From contig NOWV01000182.1 of assembly GCA_003344405.1 (NCBI GenBank), positions 93,894 through 157,893 of the forward strand: a DNA stretch of 64,000 bases. The letters run 5' to 3'. This document shows positions 1-11,376 of this stretch, in pieces. This DNA comes from Trichoplax sp. H2. Lineage: Eukaryota > Placozoa > Uniplacotomia > Trichoplacea. A program made the position numbers and the translations under genes. The notes beneath the pieces were generated by a model. It did no database searches. It was not told where the DNA came from and saw only the letters and a list, made by a program, of their open reading frames with translations. Numbering within the stretch: position 1 is the first letter of the stretch; the number at the start of each line of letters is the position of its first letter.

Positions 1-3000
1 AATTTAGCATTGTTATTCCAAAGATATCTTTCCTATTAACATGCATTGTCCAGTTACGTTTCATCAAGTTTAATTATATTTAGAACTATTAAGTAAGCCC
101 AACCTCAAGGGAGCTTTTGTCGGTATTTATCTCGCATAAGGGAATTTGAAGTGGTAATACGGTCGCCACGGGACGTGGTACAGTAGAAGGATAAGCGGAC
201 GCTTTACATAAAATACAGCGCAGCTGGCGTGAGTTGCCATTTAGCCCAATTGCCCAATAAGTATCTGATTTGTTTTTCGACTGATAAAAGCATTTCATGT
301 ATTAATTTTAAGACGACATATATAGTTAATATCAAAAAAGTAGCAATGAGAGGATTGCTGAGTCATTATGCTAGCATACCAGCTGTCTGGCATTTAGCAC
401 AGGAATCCAACTATAACCATACGATTTTTGTAATACTCTCACTATTCCAGCAGTATCGTAAGTGACGGGTACGCCTTCATCACTGAAACTATACGTTCAC
501 GTAAAGATTAGAATTATACAATGATAAATAATAGCCGCCAGCTTTTCATTGCAATACACAATACAATTACTATTACCCTAGCCATGATAGCTTTGATCCA
601 GGTGTGATAGGTAAAGCAGGTTCTAAATATTTATAAATGGAACGACCTTTCTTAGCATCAATGATCTTAACATTAAATCGCTGATTATTGTCGAAAGGTA
701 CTCCAGCATGATACACCACCATAATGATATCATCATGTCCTGACATGGCTACAACAGGGCCTGCCAAAGTAAATATTCCTAATTGTATTCCTGATATCGA
801 ATATATTCTAACGTTAAAATTGTCAGTGGCTGCAGCTACCCAGGTTTTACCAGCAGCAATGGCCTACAACATAATTAGGTTAAATACACGTAAGTACACC
901 GATAGTAAGAAACTAAAAGTAATGCATCAAGATACCTTAATAATCTCTTTTTCTGGCATGGTAGTTGACCATTCTTTGGAGTTATCCCAGGTAGAGAAAT
1001 GTAAACAAACTAAAGTACTAGTAGTAAGGATTACAAATTAAAAGATAAAATTAGTACTTCTAGTATAACTACTCGATCATTACCTATCGAAATAAACCAT
1101 TGAAATTATATTGTATTGTAGTGATCTAGCTTGAATAGTGGCAAAGTAAATGAAATGTTGGTGCTAATGCTAACTGTATTACCTAGCCATACTATCATTT
1201 CCTTCAGAAGCAAGAAGAAGAGATTGCGATGATAAAGCTGCCAAGCTATGATTTAGATGATTAGCAATATGTAATGCATGATGCGTAGTGACATCATGAA
1301 ATTCTACATCAATTGACGATAGATCATCTTCTGTGTGATGATGCACAACACCAACAGAGTTCCACATCTAAGTGAAAGCGAACATAATTAGATTATATCG
1401 TCACTTCATGCACGTTATGAATTTTAGTATCCAACCATAATTCGATGATTCAGGTATTTTGGTGTTGAACCAGGCTGAAATTCCCGTTGTAGTGTGATGG
1501 CAACGGGTTTAGGCTGCCTCCGTACGGTCTATGGCCCGTGTCGTAATAACATACATTAAAATGGATCATAAAGCCGGAGCGTTAGTACATAAATATAAAA
1601 TGCCATTTTAAAGTTATATTTGACAACTTTATTCCTAACCACTTTGTCATCTTCAACAATAAATCTATCAAGGTTGTTGTCTATTCCGGACGATAGACCT
1701 AAAAAGTCAGAGCTAATTATTTCATATTGCCAGCCTTGTCTTTAATGAAATAACTGCAACCTCAAAAAAAAGATTGTGTGTTACTTTTCTCATACTTATA
1801 TTGTCATCTTCTTCCTCTGCGCTGTCGATAACAAAATTGCTACGTTTACACCTCTTTTGCTGGTCCAATACCATTTCATCGTCCAATGAATCGATATCCT
1901 TTAGATCAATTCCATTGTTTACATCATCATCTGCATCCTTTTTCAAAGTCTGATGTATTTTCTGAAGACAGCAGACAGGTAGAATTTAATGAAATATATT
2001 TTTAACTGAAAATTATCCTACAATGTAATATACCCTTTTTTCACTAGATTTCTTTAATAAATCTTCTGGAATAATATTGCTACAGATGCCTAATTGACCC
2101 TATCAAGATAAAGACGGATAATTCTTTAATCAAAAGTATACACTGATTTAAAGGTATATGAAACTTCTTCCTTACCTCGATATCAGTATAGGCAATTTCG
2201 TTAGCAGACGGGTGCCAAGACAGACCAGTAATTTTTAGGTTTTTATCGTGCGTTACCCTATCGGTACAGTGTTTTGGAACGAGTACAGAAATAGAATTTA
2301 GCGCAAACTTTATACGGGAGAAAAGAACGATAGTTAAAAATAGAAGTATTTTAATAACATACTTATCAATTACTTCTTCCCTGGATACATTCCAAATAAT
2401 TATGACTCCATCATCTCCAGCGGAAGCCAAATATTTACCATTGGGAGACCATACCAAAGTACTTATGATCTATACAAATTGAGGTTAAATTTAATATATT
2501 GCACATATCTTCCTAGCGGTAACTATCTCTATTACATACGTTTTCATGACCATTTTCACTCAAATTTCCAATTTTTTTCCAGGAAGAACGCTTATATAGC
2601 TGTATATTCAATGTACAAATATCGCTTAAATTGCGCTATGACTGGTAGCAACAACATATCAGTTTATCAATACTAACCTCAATAGCACAGTCTATGGGTA
2701 TTGCTAATAATTCTCCACTCTTAGGTTGCCAGGCTAAACGACAAAACGATTTAGTGGCCGAAACATCATTGCATTTAGGCAAAATGGATAGCGAATGACT
2801 GCAATCCTGTATTTGTTAAGGCAATAGTAAGATTGTGTTAATTTGTCCATCAATTGCTTCCCAAGTGTCGGATGCATTGTTGTACTATTTATGATTTTAT
2901 TATCCTAATAATGCAAACATTGTCGAAATTGCATCTTACATAAGTTTTCATATCCCAAATTTTCACTGTTCCGTCGCAACTTGACGATACCTAGGTGATG

Positions 3001-4510
3001 TATTGAAATTGAACCAAGTCACTAACAGAAACACAGTTTTGAGAATTTACGCTGCATGTACGGTAATCATTTTACCAAATAACTGTCAGTTGGATCGAAT
3101 GCTACGGTGAGTATAGGAGCTTCGTGACCAGTTAAAGTATGATTGTTATAGTTATTAACAGAGACAACTTTAATTTCGAAATCCCTTAATAAATAATTAT
3201 AAGATATATATCAGACATTTTATCAGCAACAGTTAAGTCAAGTTAAAAATATATATATATATTGAACGCCACTACATGACGGAACAACTGTGACATGACT
3301 ACTTTATTCAATGTATTTTAAATCTGGAAATCCATTCATTTCGTCTATAATATTCTTTATCCCATGCATATGTTAACAAATGCTATCCAATTTATAAGTC
3401 ACTATTAACATCAGCTTACTCAGCTCCGGCAGCAACTTTATCTCCATGTTGATTAAAAGTGACATGAGAAACTTGCGCTGTAAATCGTGTTACGATTCCA
3501 TCAGGGGTACCCTAAGGAAACATAATACCATTGTCAATGACGAAGCATTGCTTGAAGCCTATGAGCGACAGCAAGAGCACAATCCATACGCACAAAGACG
3601 ATTGTAGGCGCACAGCAGTACACTTTATCAAGAAAAGTGTTTGCGACAATTTACCGTTGGAAAAGAATACATCCACACAGAATTACTTTCACCAACAGCG
3701 ACAAGGAAATTATTCTGAAATGATTTGATATCAGGATGAGAAAAGATTGATCTTGAGCATATCCGTCTGAGTATTAGAAATACTACTGCAGCTGTCTTAC
3801 GAAGTCGTTTAAATTACTTTCTACACGTGATAACTATTAGTCAAACATATATATTAGACGCTGTAGGCAATGCCGTTTGAACTAAGAGCAATTCAATTAC
3901 AAATGGCATCATGAATGATTTGCTTCTGTTATCAAAGTCTCTAACTTCCATTTACACCGTTGTATTTGAGATAGAAGCATTGCTAACGATGCATACGATC
4001 GAGTACAAAATATAGTCACTGAATTATTTCATAATTAAAAAATTCATAGTGAGTAATTGCCATTTATAATACCTTAACAGCAATACTGTTTACTGGATGC
4101 TTGACTCCAACTGAAACTGGATCATCATCGTCGTGACCATGGTAAATTCTAACATCGCCATCACTACCTGCTGTTGCTAAATGCCTATAGCAAGAAATAC
4201 AGTCCATCAAGCCGTATGTTTCATTTTAATTATTGAATGCTAAAGACTACTTTTTGCTCTATCCATTCGTCTCCTGACCAAACAAAATCACTGTGACATC
4301 CTTTAATTTTTATTAACACTATTGCATAGGTGATCGTTTCTTATTTTACTCCGAGTGCTACATCAGTGTAGGAGACCATACGTACACGTTACGTTGAAAG
4401 CTACTCTATCAACGAAGCATTAGGCTGACTTACTCTCCATTAGAACTATAGCAAACATCGGTATGGCCTTCGCTGTGAGCAAATCTCATACATTCCTTGA
4501 CTATAACCAT
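1..4510 (-). CDS. WDHD1: WDHD1 / AND-1 (Ctf4) replisome scaffold, 3' part missing
   Basis: Replisome adaptor expected to link the CMG helicase with DNA polymerase alpha and other clients in the nucleus. Exons (minus strand, 5' to 3'): 4434-4510, 4073-4184, 3655-3714, 3420-3511, 3076-3184, 2940-2990, 2678-2806, 2540-2599, 2363-2469, 2176-2257, 2034-2099, 1785-1961, 1436-1528, 1183-1367, 936-1017, 577-863, 380-488, 104-280 and 1-32 (cut by the edge). All joints have GT..AG and keep phase, giving about 695 residues; vertebrate proteins have roughly 1,100, so the C-terminal part including the HMG box lies off the window. Residues 1-300 are the N-terminal WD40 propeller (for example GSDGDVRIYHG, SSCDGTVKIWDM, GDDGVIIIWNVS). 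An acidic linker follows (exon 1785-1961), then the SepB-type second propeller beginning near FQPGSTP and MWNSVGVV and running through LAGPVVAMSGHDD and RQLRC. The start is the ATG at 4510, placed just before MRFAHSEGHTDVC, which matches the conserved N-terminus. The direct joint 1785 to 1528 is the least certain: a small extra exon could lie in that 256-bp intron. Family identity is from remembered sequence, not a search. Confidence 0.93.
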
Positions 4511-5076
4511 TTCTATTGAAAAATTGAACAAGAAGGATAAAAATCTCTTTTAGTGATGAGTATCCATATCCATACGAGCTTTTTGCACAAGAAGATCACT
4601 CACGAACATGCATGAATGATATCCTATCTTTGATGGACAATGTCCGTTACGACATGATAGCAAAGCAACCTCAAAGCCTAAAATATGCAATTCTACTATC
4701 AAGCCTATCTATCTAGCACCTATTATTATTCCATACCTTAGCTCTCTCTGAATATGAACAACAGTAATGAATGATTCCTTGGTTGAGAAAAGTTGAGATC
4801 AACTTGATGGATTCTGATGTCTGTAGGGCAAGAGTCAATGCTGTCAGGGATTTCTTGCTTTGACAGTCTCTCTCTCCAATCAATTGGTGAATGTCCTCCA
4901 ACAACAGTAATGGTGGTTTTAATGACTGCAATGGATTTTAAACCAGTATTTCATGCAATAGTAGAAGGGATAGCTGCAATGTTCATCTATTTGTAGCCAA
5001 GAAATGATTTGATTGGATCGCTAAAGAGAGCTGCTCCAGCGACAGCATTCATTCTTTATTATTTTGATGGATTGGA

Positions 5077-5085
5077 TTTCGCGCC
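5077..5085 (+). promoter_or_regulatory. E2F-type site TTTCGCGCC
   Basis: Exact match to the E2F/DP consensus (TTTSSCGC) in otherwise AT-rich DNA. It sits 567 bp upstream of the WDHD1 ATG and 1.29 kb upstream of the RAD51AP1 ATG. In mammals replication and recombination genes of this kind are E2F targets, so a shared S-phase element is plausible. One 9-bp match can also occur by chance. Confidence 0.4.
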
Positions 5086-5540
5086 AAGTTGAATGTACCG
5101 TGTACAGTACACGTAGTACAGTACTGTACAATATATACTGTACAAGTGTACTGTACTGTAGATGTCCATTGTCCAGGACGGTAGACTGTCAAGGGCCGAT
5201 TCTGTGTAGCTCAGAACTGTACTCTACAGTACGTCTGGTAGACTCCACTGGTGTCGTTTCGGTAGCATTGCTATTTTCGCAACTAACTTCGTTCTCAGTG
5301 AAAATACACTTCGCATCATTTTGGACTTGCCTTAATTGCTTACTGTAATTACTGTACTGTAAGTCACGGTAGTGACAGTGTTGGCAAGGGTAATGCTCTG
5401 TGACTTTTTCTATATTCTATACAACATTACAATCCATTGACAGTATGAGTCTGAATTGGATATTGAGATAGACATGATGCATTAAGATGAAAGCCAGAGT
5501 ACAGTTACGCAAAGCATGCTGAAATACTATACTGTATGGC

Positions 5541-6060
5541 TTGATTTGCCTGTGCATCTCATAGTGCTGTACAGTTCGTGTCGAGTTGAAGCGTCAACCA
5601 CTTTGTAAAGCGAGACTACGGTACAGTGTACAGTGTACAGTACGTAGAACAAACTACAGTACAGTACTGTACAGTACACTGAGTACAGTACATTAGAAAA
5701 GGTGTACAGTACAGTACTGTACTGTACTGTACTGTACTGTAGTGTTTGATTTGCCTGTGCATCTCATAGTGCTGTAGTTCGTGTCGAGTTACAGGCACTT
5801 TGTAAAGCAAGACTACAGTACAGTGTACAGTACCGCGTTCCACCGTACTATACTGTACTGTAGAACAAACGACACTAGAAATGATGTACAGTACTGTAGT
5901 GTTTGATTTGCCTGTCTATCTCATAGTGCTGTAGTTGTAGTTCGTGTCGTGTTGAAGCCTCAACCACCTTGTAAAGCAAGACTACAGTACAGTGTACAGT
6001 GTACAGTACCGCGTTCCACCGTACTGTACTGTACAACCAGCGACCCTACAAATGGTGTCG
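5541..6060. repeat. Three diverged tandem copies in a GTAC-palindrome field
   Basis: A module reading GATTTGCCTGTGCATCTCAT, then AGTGCTGTA, TTCGTGTCG and TTGTAAAGC.AGACTAC recurs at about 5550, 5749 and 5905, each followed by alternating GTACAGT and ACTGTAC words. The wider field 5090-6260 is full of overlapping self-complementary words such as GTACAGTGTAC and ACTGTACAGT, so single strands could fold extensively. Copy lengths differ (about 150-200 bp) because the palindromic tails vary. Confidence 0.8.
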
Positions 6061-6376
6061 TTGGTTCAAGTATTTTCCCGCCAACATGCGCTGGAAATGT
6101 GATCGTAGTGTACAGTGTACAGTACGATCACTGCTACCAGCATACTGTAGCAGTCTGATGCTATGGGTACAGGAGGTCCAGTACAGTACAGTAGACTACA
6201 GTACAACTCAGGATAACTACAGTCCAGTGGTGCACTGTAGCGAGGAGACTGTACCTCCTGCAGGAACAATGACAAGGGAATCCACTATTGCTGGAGGAGA
6301 GAAATGATCCAATCTTTTGTCCGCCTTGGCTCTAATTTCTGAATGAAAACGACTTGCATCGGATGCAGTTTCCACC

Positions 6377-9295
6377 ATGTCTTCTTTAAGGTACGCTATT
6401 TGATGGTATCCATTGGTTCAAATGCATGTCGAAAGGCATCCTTGTTATTGCACACCAATCAATAGTGTTGGAAGAAAGAATTGGACGGTAGTCATGTAGT
6501 GGAAAATGCGCAGTAAAACAACAACAACAGCGATCGGACATGACACTAGCTTAGAAAGCGTCTTTCTCAATCAGTCATTCCTGAATCAAGATAGTGTTAC
6601 ATATCCAAAACGATTTGCTAAACAGTCTGTAGCATGTTATTGCAACCAGGAGGAACTTTACCCTCAACTTTTACTGTCTTCATGCTAAATAAAGGTGGCA
6701 TCATGTTAGTCTACAGTATTTCAAAATCGATCTCCACAAGACCACAGTCGGAATAGACTGCAGTAAGAGTGCTTTCGGTATTCATTGTTGCCTTTTCTAT
6801 CCTACTCCGAAATCATGAAGCTCACTTGTCCTTCAATAACTCGAGCATCATCACACCATAGATAGATACTTCCTTGCATAGAACATACCATTTTGTCTAC
6901 TACCAAAGATGGATCGCTTTCTACCCATGAATGGCGTCGCTCCTGTGCTACTGTAGTAGATACTTACTGTAGTCTGCTTGATTGAATCAATTCACTTGCA
7001 GGAGCAAAACGGGATGACTGTTTCATTTGACACAAGTTAATTGACAACTTTTTTTATCACCCACAGAGCTCGAAAACAAATCGACTACAGCAAGTTTGAT
7101 GTGGTAGAAGACGCCAGTGATGGTAATGTACCTCCAACATATTTCATATTCAATATCAAACTTGTTTATCTACGGTATTGATGATCTCGATCTGGATCAT
7201 CAATATGAACAACAGTCATCAATGATAGTCTAGTCGGATTAATGTAGTTTACAACTGACTCAAATTGCTACCGTACTGTCTAATCCTATATATGGACATA
7301 TCGAAAATCAGTCATGTAAAAGTGGATCAATTTTCTTTCTAGATGACTTTCAGGAAACGTCACAAGGTAAAAAAACAAAATCAACATCCCGCAAAGGGAA
7401 GGAAAAGAAGGAAACTCTATCGAAAAATGCTACACCAGCAACCAACAACTTAGCAAGCCCTAACAAACCTAGGTAATCGAGTACACTAACGCTAGAAAAA
7501 GGCTACAGTTGCGCTTCCAGGCTTCTATTATCTTTCAATCGTCGTTGATTGGTTCCATGGTCTTTCAACTCAGCACAGTGTGGCTTTAAACCTGTCTAGA
7601 CTTACAGTATACGTATTAGCAATACAGATGAACTTATTCGAATCGATGAAAGATTTAAATACCTTACGTAATTTCTGATTACTTGCATTGACTGTCGTCA
7701 ATCTGTAGTGATAAAAAGCCTTATTATAATATTGAACCGTAATCCTGCCTTAAGTGGTTTGGATTAGGCCATCTATAGACAGCACAGTATTAGAAATATC
7801 GTGCTACTGTACTAAATTGATCCAATTCAATCAAGTATTGGAAGCGATTGAAACAGTCATCAGTAAGCAAATGCAGCCTTTCACGGCCAGCGTTATCATC
7901 ATGGATTACTAAAGTCAACATTAACTTTATATTTGTAACTTTCGACAGATTATCGCGTTCCGAAAAAATGTTCCAGCGAGACTTGGAAGCGGCAATTAAA
8001 GCCTCTCAAGATTCAACAGGAGAAAGTAAAAATGAAAGTGGGGAATTAGTTTCGGAGAATTTAGAGGACGACGAAGAAGCAGCTGCTGACTCAGTTCACG
8101 AAGGTATTTTTTTTTACTGCTTTGCACTGTTGACAGACATTAGTTATAGTTACAATATAGTTTGGAGCTTGAAGTGTAGAGTAAAATAGTAACGTCTCGT
8201 CAGCCGATAGTTTGCCCTTACCGCTAATCTCGATATAAATTTTTTGGGGGGATTTTGATGACCAAAAGATGAAGCTAAGGAAGAGGAAGAAAGTGAAGAA
8301 GGCGAGGAATCTGATGAGAGCGAAGTTAAGCCGGTTAAGAAAGGTCGCAAAAGAGCTGCTACTGCTGCTGCTTCTACACCTGGACGACCGCGTAGGCAAG
8401 CAGCAGTCAAAAAAAGTAAGAAACAGATAGAAAGCGAAGACGAAGAAGGTAATCAACATCTGATTGAGATCTCTTTTCATAGCTAATGCTTAATGTCAGC
8501 CACTGACGTTAGAGTTGCTTACTTATTTATTACCGGTACTTAATGATTTTATTAATGGTTTTATGTTGTTGCTCAAACTTTCTTAAATAGATGATGACGA
8601 TGATGAGAGTGCTTTCTCTGCTGAGGAAGAGGAAGAGGATGAAGACGATGAAGACAGCAGCAATAGCAGTGATATTAGCGAGGAATTCGTACTTCAGCCT
8701 AAAGGATCCAAGAAAAAGACGCCGGCTACGACTAAGAAAGGTAAAAAAGCAGCAGCAACCAACAATAAGCGTCAAAAAGTTACACCCCGTAAAGCTAAGC
8801 CTGCTGTCAAAAAAACTGCTAGCCCTAGAAAGATCAACCTCGATAAAATCAAACCAAATCGCCCTCGTCCTCGATGGAATGTTACTGGTAAGTGCTATTC
8901 AGCAATTTTTATAAAACTGTTAAAAAGCAATGAATCTTACTACGTATTCATGAACCTATCACATAAACCAGTTGTAAATAAGGCAGACAATACTCCCGGT
9001 AAGAAGGGGCGAAGTATTGGTAAATCTGGAAGAAAGAGTCTTGGAATGTCAAGAAGTTCTTCTACATGTAAGACACATGAAGGCTATGCTTTTCTCGTCC
9101 ATTTCAATTTTGTACACATTTTATTTATTGCTGCTTTTGAATAATTATTAATTTGTAGCCAACTCCGGACTGGGAAGTACTCCTCTACCATCCCCAGGTT
9201 CCGTTGCAAGTCCCTCAGCAGCGGTAGTTCGAGTCGGTTTATCCAAAAAGCAGTCTGTAAAGCCGCTGCATCCAAGCGCTAATAATAGCAAATGA
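6377..9295 (+). CDS. RAD51AP1: RAD51AP1 (RAD51-associated protein 1), 8 exons
   Basis: RAD51 accessory factor expected to bind DNA and RAD51 and stimulate strand invasion in homologous recombination. Exons: 6377-6390, 7067-7122, 7343-7472, 7949-8103, 8269-8448, 8591-8887, 8972-9067, 9159-9295. All phases agree and give 354 residues, close to the vertebrate 335-352. The start (CCACCATGT) lies in a 14-nt first exon encoding MSSLR; the next exon continues ARKQIDYSKFD, matching the family N-terminus (R..K.V.YSQF). Residues 75-84 FQRDLEAAIK match the conserved YQRDLE.AL block. The middle is acidic and then lysine/alanine-rich, with a PRPRW core at about 270-274 like the WVPP region. The C-terminus VRVGLSKKQSVKPLHP (about 333-348) matches the RAD51-binding tail (LRLGLSRL.RVKPLHP). 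AATAAA follows at 9564-9569. The very short first exon is the least certain part. It is divergent from WDHD1. Nothing suggests a pseudogene. Confidence 0.9.
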
Positions 9296-11376
9296 TCCAA
9301 CCTCTCGTATTTTGTGATGGCTATTGCTCATCTTGTAGCACTGGAAGTCTAAATGTGCTGATTGCATTTTTTAGTAATTTTCTATTTCTACTTTCCATGG
9401 TTTATTTAATATTTAGTATCATACTGTATCATTTTTATCACGCTATATCAGCTACATTTAGCTAATTAATGATATCCGGAAGCAAGAGTTTTAATTGTTC
9501 ATCATCGTCCTCATAGTGAAGCCTTATATGTTGGTTTCATGTAAATATTGTATAGACATAGTAAATAAAATTCCAGCATATAAATCATATATTGACTCGG
9601 TGCATCCTTGTATATATAATTTTATACTGTAATTCTTTTGCGTTGGCTCAAGTTTGATTGAGGCACTGGTCTGTCAGTACTTTACTGCAGAAAATATATA
9701 GAAATACTGTGTCTTTTAAGGTAAGATACCGATATGTTTAATATAGGCATCTGTTTTCTGGTTTAAATGACTCACGCAATCTAAATTCGTAATAGTTATA
9801 ACCGACATGATATGATAGCATTCACGTGTGATATCTGCGTACGCGTAGTGCGTTTCGAAGTGCTGTAAGACTAGTTGTGTGAGTCCAGTTCATAAATTGT
9901 CAACTGATTATATGTAATATGTATAAATATTAACGCTCGTGTAGTATTCGAAAAAGTATGCAAATTCGTATCTTCGAATTGGATCCGTATTTGCATCCAT
10001 TTTAGTAATACTGTCTTCCATACCTCAGACGGCCTATTTCGTACTATAGATCGAGTGTCGATAAGACGACAACAGTCATTCTGAATACTTTTTCTAGACT
10101 CTAGACCAGTATCGATTCAAGATATTAAAGAACATATGCACTAATTTACTGGGACATAATTGCGTCACACAAAATCGAGCAAACAGAGATGAGGTGTCAT
10201 CATTCTTGATCGGGACCGGATACCCTTCGCCGATTTGTTTGCTCGTTGATGTAAGCGGGTGCGGCCTGCGTTACTGCTGTAGAATTCGCGTTATTTGCTC
10301 TTACTGTTAATAAAATACTGTACTGCAAATGAACCAATATCTATCAATACTAATTCCTGTACTTGATCCAACCATTGGTCCACAGTGCTTCTGAAAGACT
10401 ACAGTATTCCGTGAAGTGATGACGCAATATTGATATCAATTACTGCTCTACAAGTCCTACAACATCAAGCAATGTGCTGGCCTGTTATGTTGTGGATGCA
10501 AGAGATCATTTTTCTTCCGTAGTCCCTCGATATACTATATGTCGCATCGTATACAGTGTTCTTGTACAGAGTCTGTATTGCTACCAGTGCATTGCATAAT
10601 AATAACATTGCCAATGAACTTGGCTGCTATCCTTCTACCATTGCTTTCACTCAGGACAAGCTGCGTTGATGTATGCAAGGGGTCATTTTTTCTTCAGCAG
10701 TTCCTTGATATACTGTATATTGTATCTGTATTGTTACCAGTGCATTGTATAACAACATTGTAAATGAACTTGGCTGCTAGCCTTCTACCATTGCTTCTAC
10801 TCAAGATAGGCGAGTGCAGGTTCCATTCATATCCACTGCTGTAATGCAAGTCCTACAACATCAAGCAAAATGCTAGTTATATTGATGTAGGCCGGGAGTC
10901 ATTGTTTTCTTCCATAGTCACTTGATATACTGTCTATTGCATACTATACAGTGTTCCTGTGCAGAATCAGTATTTCTACTAGTGCATTGCCTACTAACAT
11001 TGCCAATCAACTTGGCTGCTAGCCTTCTACCATCAAATTAGTTCTTCTGCACTCAGGACAAGAGAGTGGAGACGAATCACAAATCAAACCTTCAGAGATT
11101 TTATCAAACCACAGTACTGTACAGACCTGACTATCACCACTGATTCATCAGTACGAAGTTAATACTAATTCCTATTACAGCATGGTATTGGCACCACAGT
11201 AGGATACAGCACAGTACAATGCACTGTGTTGAGTACAGTGGGTGGACTGTAGCACTTTCCTCTAACGGCCAAAGCAGCAGCCGGTATATCCCCTTTTAAA
11301 TTAGCCAGTGGATGGCGATGGTGGTCCTCCGCAAGCTGCAATCCATCATCGTCGCTTGCTTGTAAAATAATCCAAA
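9296..11376. other. Intergenic region between RAD51AP1 and MRPL28
   Basis: Contains the RAD51AP1 3' UTR with a polyadenylation signal at 9564-9569, then about 800 bp with nothing recognisable, then a diverged repeat (10440-11060). The open frames here are short and lack family resemblance. An undetected upstream exon of MRPL28 could lie at its right end. Confidence 0.6.
10440..11060. repeat. Diverged tandem repeat, three copies
   Basis: Landmark words recur in order: CAAGTCCTACAACATCAAGC, then TTCTTCC.TAGTC.CT.GATATACTGT, CAGTGCATTG, AACATTG, and CTTGGCTGCTAGCCTTCTAC. The last landmark occurs at about 10619, 10769 and 11008. Unit length varies (150-240 bp) through internal deletions. Noncoding. 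Confidence 0.75.

Larger units (their letters stand above)
4511..6376. promoter_or_regulatory. Shared upstream region of WDHD1 and RAD51AP1
   Basis: This is the 1.87-kb interval between two divergent start codons, so it should hold both promoters. Its right half (5090-6260) is dominated by GTAC-type palindromic words and a 3-copy repeat described separately. A perfect E2F-type word, TTTCGCGCC, lies at 5077-5085. I see no convincing gene here: a 72-codon minus-strand frame at 4713-4931 resembles nothing I know, and the open frames at 5064-6307 are by-products of the simple repeats. Transcription starts are not placed. Confidence 0.55.

Noticed and set aside
1630-1720. Possible extra WDHD1 exon (frame with GIDNNLDRFIVEDDK)
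   Set aside because: Available splice acceptors do not give the required phase, and the neighbouring exons join directly in phase. Left open as a note only.
5064-6307. Several 60-100-codon frames rich in Tyr, Cys, Thr and Val
   Set aside because: They are translations of GTAC-type simple repeats.
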